A DNA stretch of 64,000 nt from Chitinophagaceae bacterium. GTDB lineage: Bacteria; Bacteroidota; Bacteroidia; Chitinophagales; Chitinophagaceae. The notes below the pieces were generated by a model. It saw only the letters and a list, made by a program, of their open reading frames with translations, was not told where the DNA came from and ran no database searches. The translations under genes and the position numbers were made by a program. Below are positions 62,845 through 64,000 of the stretch, one piece after another. The stretch lies in contig JAFMJI010000004.1 of the NCBI GenBank assembly GCA_017853575.1, positions 1 to 64,000 on the forward strand, written 5' to 3'. The first letter of the stretch is position 1. Every line of letters starts with the position of its first letter.

Positions 62845-64000
62845 ATGACCCTGAATTTGATCTGGTTTGCATTTTTTATACTTGCTTTCACAGTGGCATT
62901 CTTTAAATGGTTGGTCACAGGGGATGTGATGATTTTTAAAACCATCACAGAAGGAATCTTTAAATCTGCTGGAGACAGTGTTGATCTTTCTTTTAAATTG
63001 ATCGGGATCATGACGCTTTTTTTGGGCTTCATGAATATTGGAGAAAAAGCTGGAGCGATTCGATTTTTGTCTAGAATCGTCGGACCTTTTTTTAGTAAAC
63101 TATTTCCAGAAATTCCAGATAAGCATCCAGCATTTGGTCATATGATTATGAATTTTTCTGCAAATTTATTAGGACTCGATAATGCTGCGACTCCATTTGG
63201 TTTAAAAGCCATGCAGAGTTTACAAGAATTAAATTCAGATAAAGAGACTGCCTCCAATGCTCAAATTATGTTTTTGGTGTTGCATGCATCTGGGCTCACC
63301 CTAATTCCCATTAGTATAATCGCAATCAGGGCATCTGTTTCTCCTGCAGCAGCAAATCCAACTGACATTTTTCTTCCTTGCATGATCGCGACTTTTGTTG
63401 CGACAATCGCTGCCTTGCTCATCGTTTCGTTTAAACAAAAAATCAATTTACTTCAACCTGTAATTTTAGCTTGGGTATTGGGTATTTCATTAATCATCGG
63501 ATTACTTATCAGCTACATAAAATATTTTCTTGTACAAAGTCAGATTGAAGTTTTTTCCAATGTATTGAGCAATGGACTGATTCTATTAATTTTTCTTGTT
63601 TTTCTGATAGGAGGGATGTACAAGAAGGTTAATCTCTTTGAAACGTTTGTTGAAGGAGCAAAAGGTGGATTTGAAGTTGCAATCAAAATTATACCATACC
63701 TCGTTGCCATGCTTGTTGCAATAAGTGTATTGAGAAGTTCTGGTGCATTTGATTTTATGACCACTTCAGTAGGAAATCTTTTTGCTTCGTTGGGAATGGA
63801 TACTCAGTTTGTTCAAGCATTGCCAACAGCATTGATGAAACCGCTCAGCGGAAGTGGAGCAAGGGCAATGATGGTTGATACCATGAATACATACGGTGCA
63901 GATTCTTTTGCTGGAAGACTTTCTGCTATTTTTCAAGGTACCAGTGATACTACTTTTTATGTGGTAGCTGTTTATTTTGGTTCTGTAGCAGTCAAAAATA
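62845..64000 (+). CDS. SpmA/SpmB-like nucleoside-recognition membrane protein (3' end beyond window)
   Basis: An inner-membrane protein with two Gate/nucleoside-recognition domains, resembling a fusion of spore maturation proteins SpmA and SpmB. The frame is open for 385 codons from ATG 62845 and continues past the window. The first half shows FKWLVTGDVMIFKTITEGIFKSAGDSVDLSFKLIGIMTLFLGFMNIGEKAG and NFSANLLGLDNAATPFGLKAMQ. The second shows IPYLVAMLVAISVLRSSGAFD and ALMKPLSGSGARAMMVDTM. Fused forms are common in Bacteroidota, which do not sporulate, so the spore name is inherited. The transported or bound ligand is unknown. Confidence 0.9.
   Translation, partial: MTLNLIWFAFFILAFTVAFFKWLVTGDVMIFKTITEGIFKSAGDSVDLSFKLIGIMTLFLGFMNIGEKAGAIRFLSRIVGPFFSKLFPEIPDKHPAFGHMIMNFSANLLGLDNAATPFGLKAMQSLQELNSDKETASNAQIMFLVLHASGLTLIPISIIAIRASVSPAAANPTDIFLPCMIATFVATIAALLIVSFKQKINLLQPVILAWVLGISLIIGLLISYIKYFLVQSQIEVFSNVLSNGLILLIFLVFLIGGMYKKVNLFETFVEGAKGGFEVAIKIIPYLVAMLVAISVLRSSGAFDFMTTSVGNLFASLGMDTQFVQALPTALMKPLSGSGARAMMVDTMNTYGADSFAGRLSAIFQGTSDTTFYVVAVYFGSVAVKN

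Noticed and set aside
62841-63764. Minus-strand frames of about 60-75 codons near the window end
   Set aside because: They are antisense to the SpmA/SpmB-like gene, which runs open to the window edge.
1-64000. CRISPR arrays, insertion sequences, prophage, toxin-antitoxin or restriction genes
   Set aside because: I looked for regular spaced repeats, transposase or integrase motifs and defence families and saw none.

Overview
The window looks like core chromosome of a Bacteroidota bacterium, most likely from the Chitinophagales/Sphingobacteriales side (an inference from gene content, not from a search). The DNA is AT-rich. Four TonB-dependent or related outer-membrane receptors, Bacteroidota-specific families (DUF3822, DUF4270, GSCFA, DUF445, the LptE-like and GT5-only families), LPS genes (lpxK, lptE) and many copies of the Bacteroidota -7 promoter box TAnnTTTG all point the same way. 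I see no insertion sequence, prophage, integrase, toxin-antitoxin pair, restriction system or CRISPR array. This is mostly housekeeping DNA, and the unusual signals are small.

Layout. 1-9.3 kb: an ABC-F ATPase cut by the window edge, a lone TonB-dependent receptor, a secreted unknown protein, thrS-infC (without the usual rpmI-rplT) and a MATE exporter. 9.3-17.8 kb: a tightly packed plus-strand run, DUF3822-rsmD-5-formyl-THF cyclo-ligase-lpxK-rnr-polyprenyl synthase-amino-acid permease-DUF2027-like, followed by rnpB (RNase P RNA) with its own promoter and terminator. 18.2-19.5 kb: a secreted unknown protein, an AT-rich gene-poor stretch, a 49-residue membrane ORF and an 18-bp perfect palindrome. 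19.5-23.2 kb: a CBM20-bearing 4-alpha-glucanotransferase overlapping a dipeptide epimerase by one base.

23.2-35.1 kb is transcribed leftwards as three units. Read 5' to 3' they are: an Fe-S membrane oxidoreductase pair plus a small conserved protein; miaB-sigma54 activator-lptE-TPR protein-secG, ending in a terminator; and mltG-yihY-creatininase-like-TonB receptor. The miaB unit has an excellent promoter (TTTG-N19-TAATTTTG) with a perfect inverted repeat over the -33 box.

35.2-41.6 kb: a phosphoribosyltransferase, a phospho-sugar mutase and pcm, a shared terminator, an outer-membrane receptor with a glycine-rich insert, DUF445, and tRNA-His. 41.7-50.4 kb: a Prc-like protease convergent with a subtilase, a flippase-like membrane protein divergent from a GT5-only glycogen-synthase-like protein, a DUF4270 lipoprotein and metK. 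50.4-57.7 kb: NUDIX-rlmB-GSCFA-penicillin acylase-small membrane protein, trhO, and purC convergent with it. 57.8-64 kb: a TonB receptor paired with a two-FAS1 lipoprotein (no SusD), ychF, and a fused SpmA/SpmB-like protein cut by the window end.

Start codons were moved inward from the longest ORF where a promoter box, an ATG in place of TTG/GTG, or family length argued for it; each case is stated.
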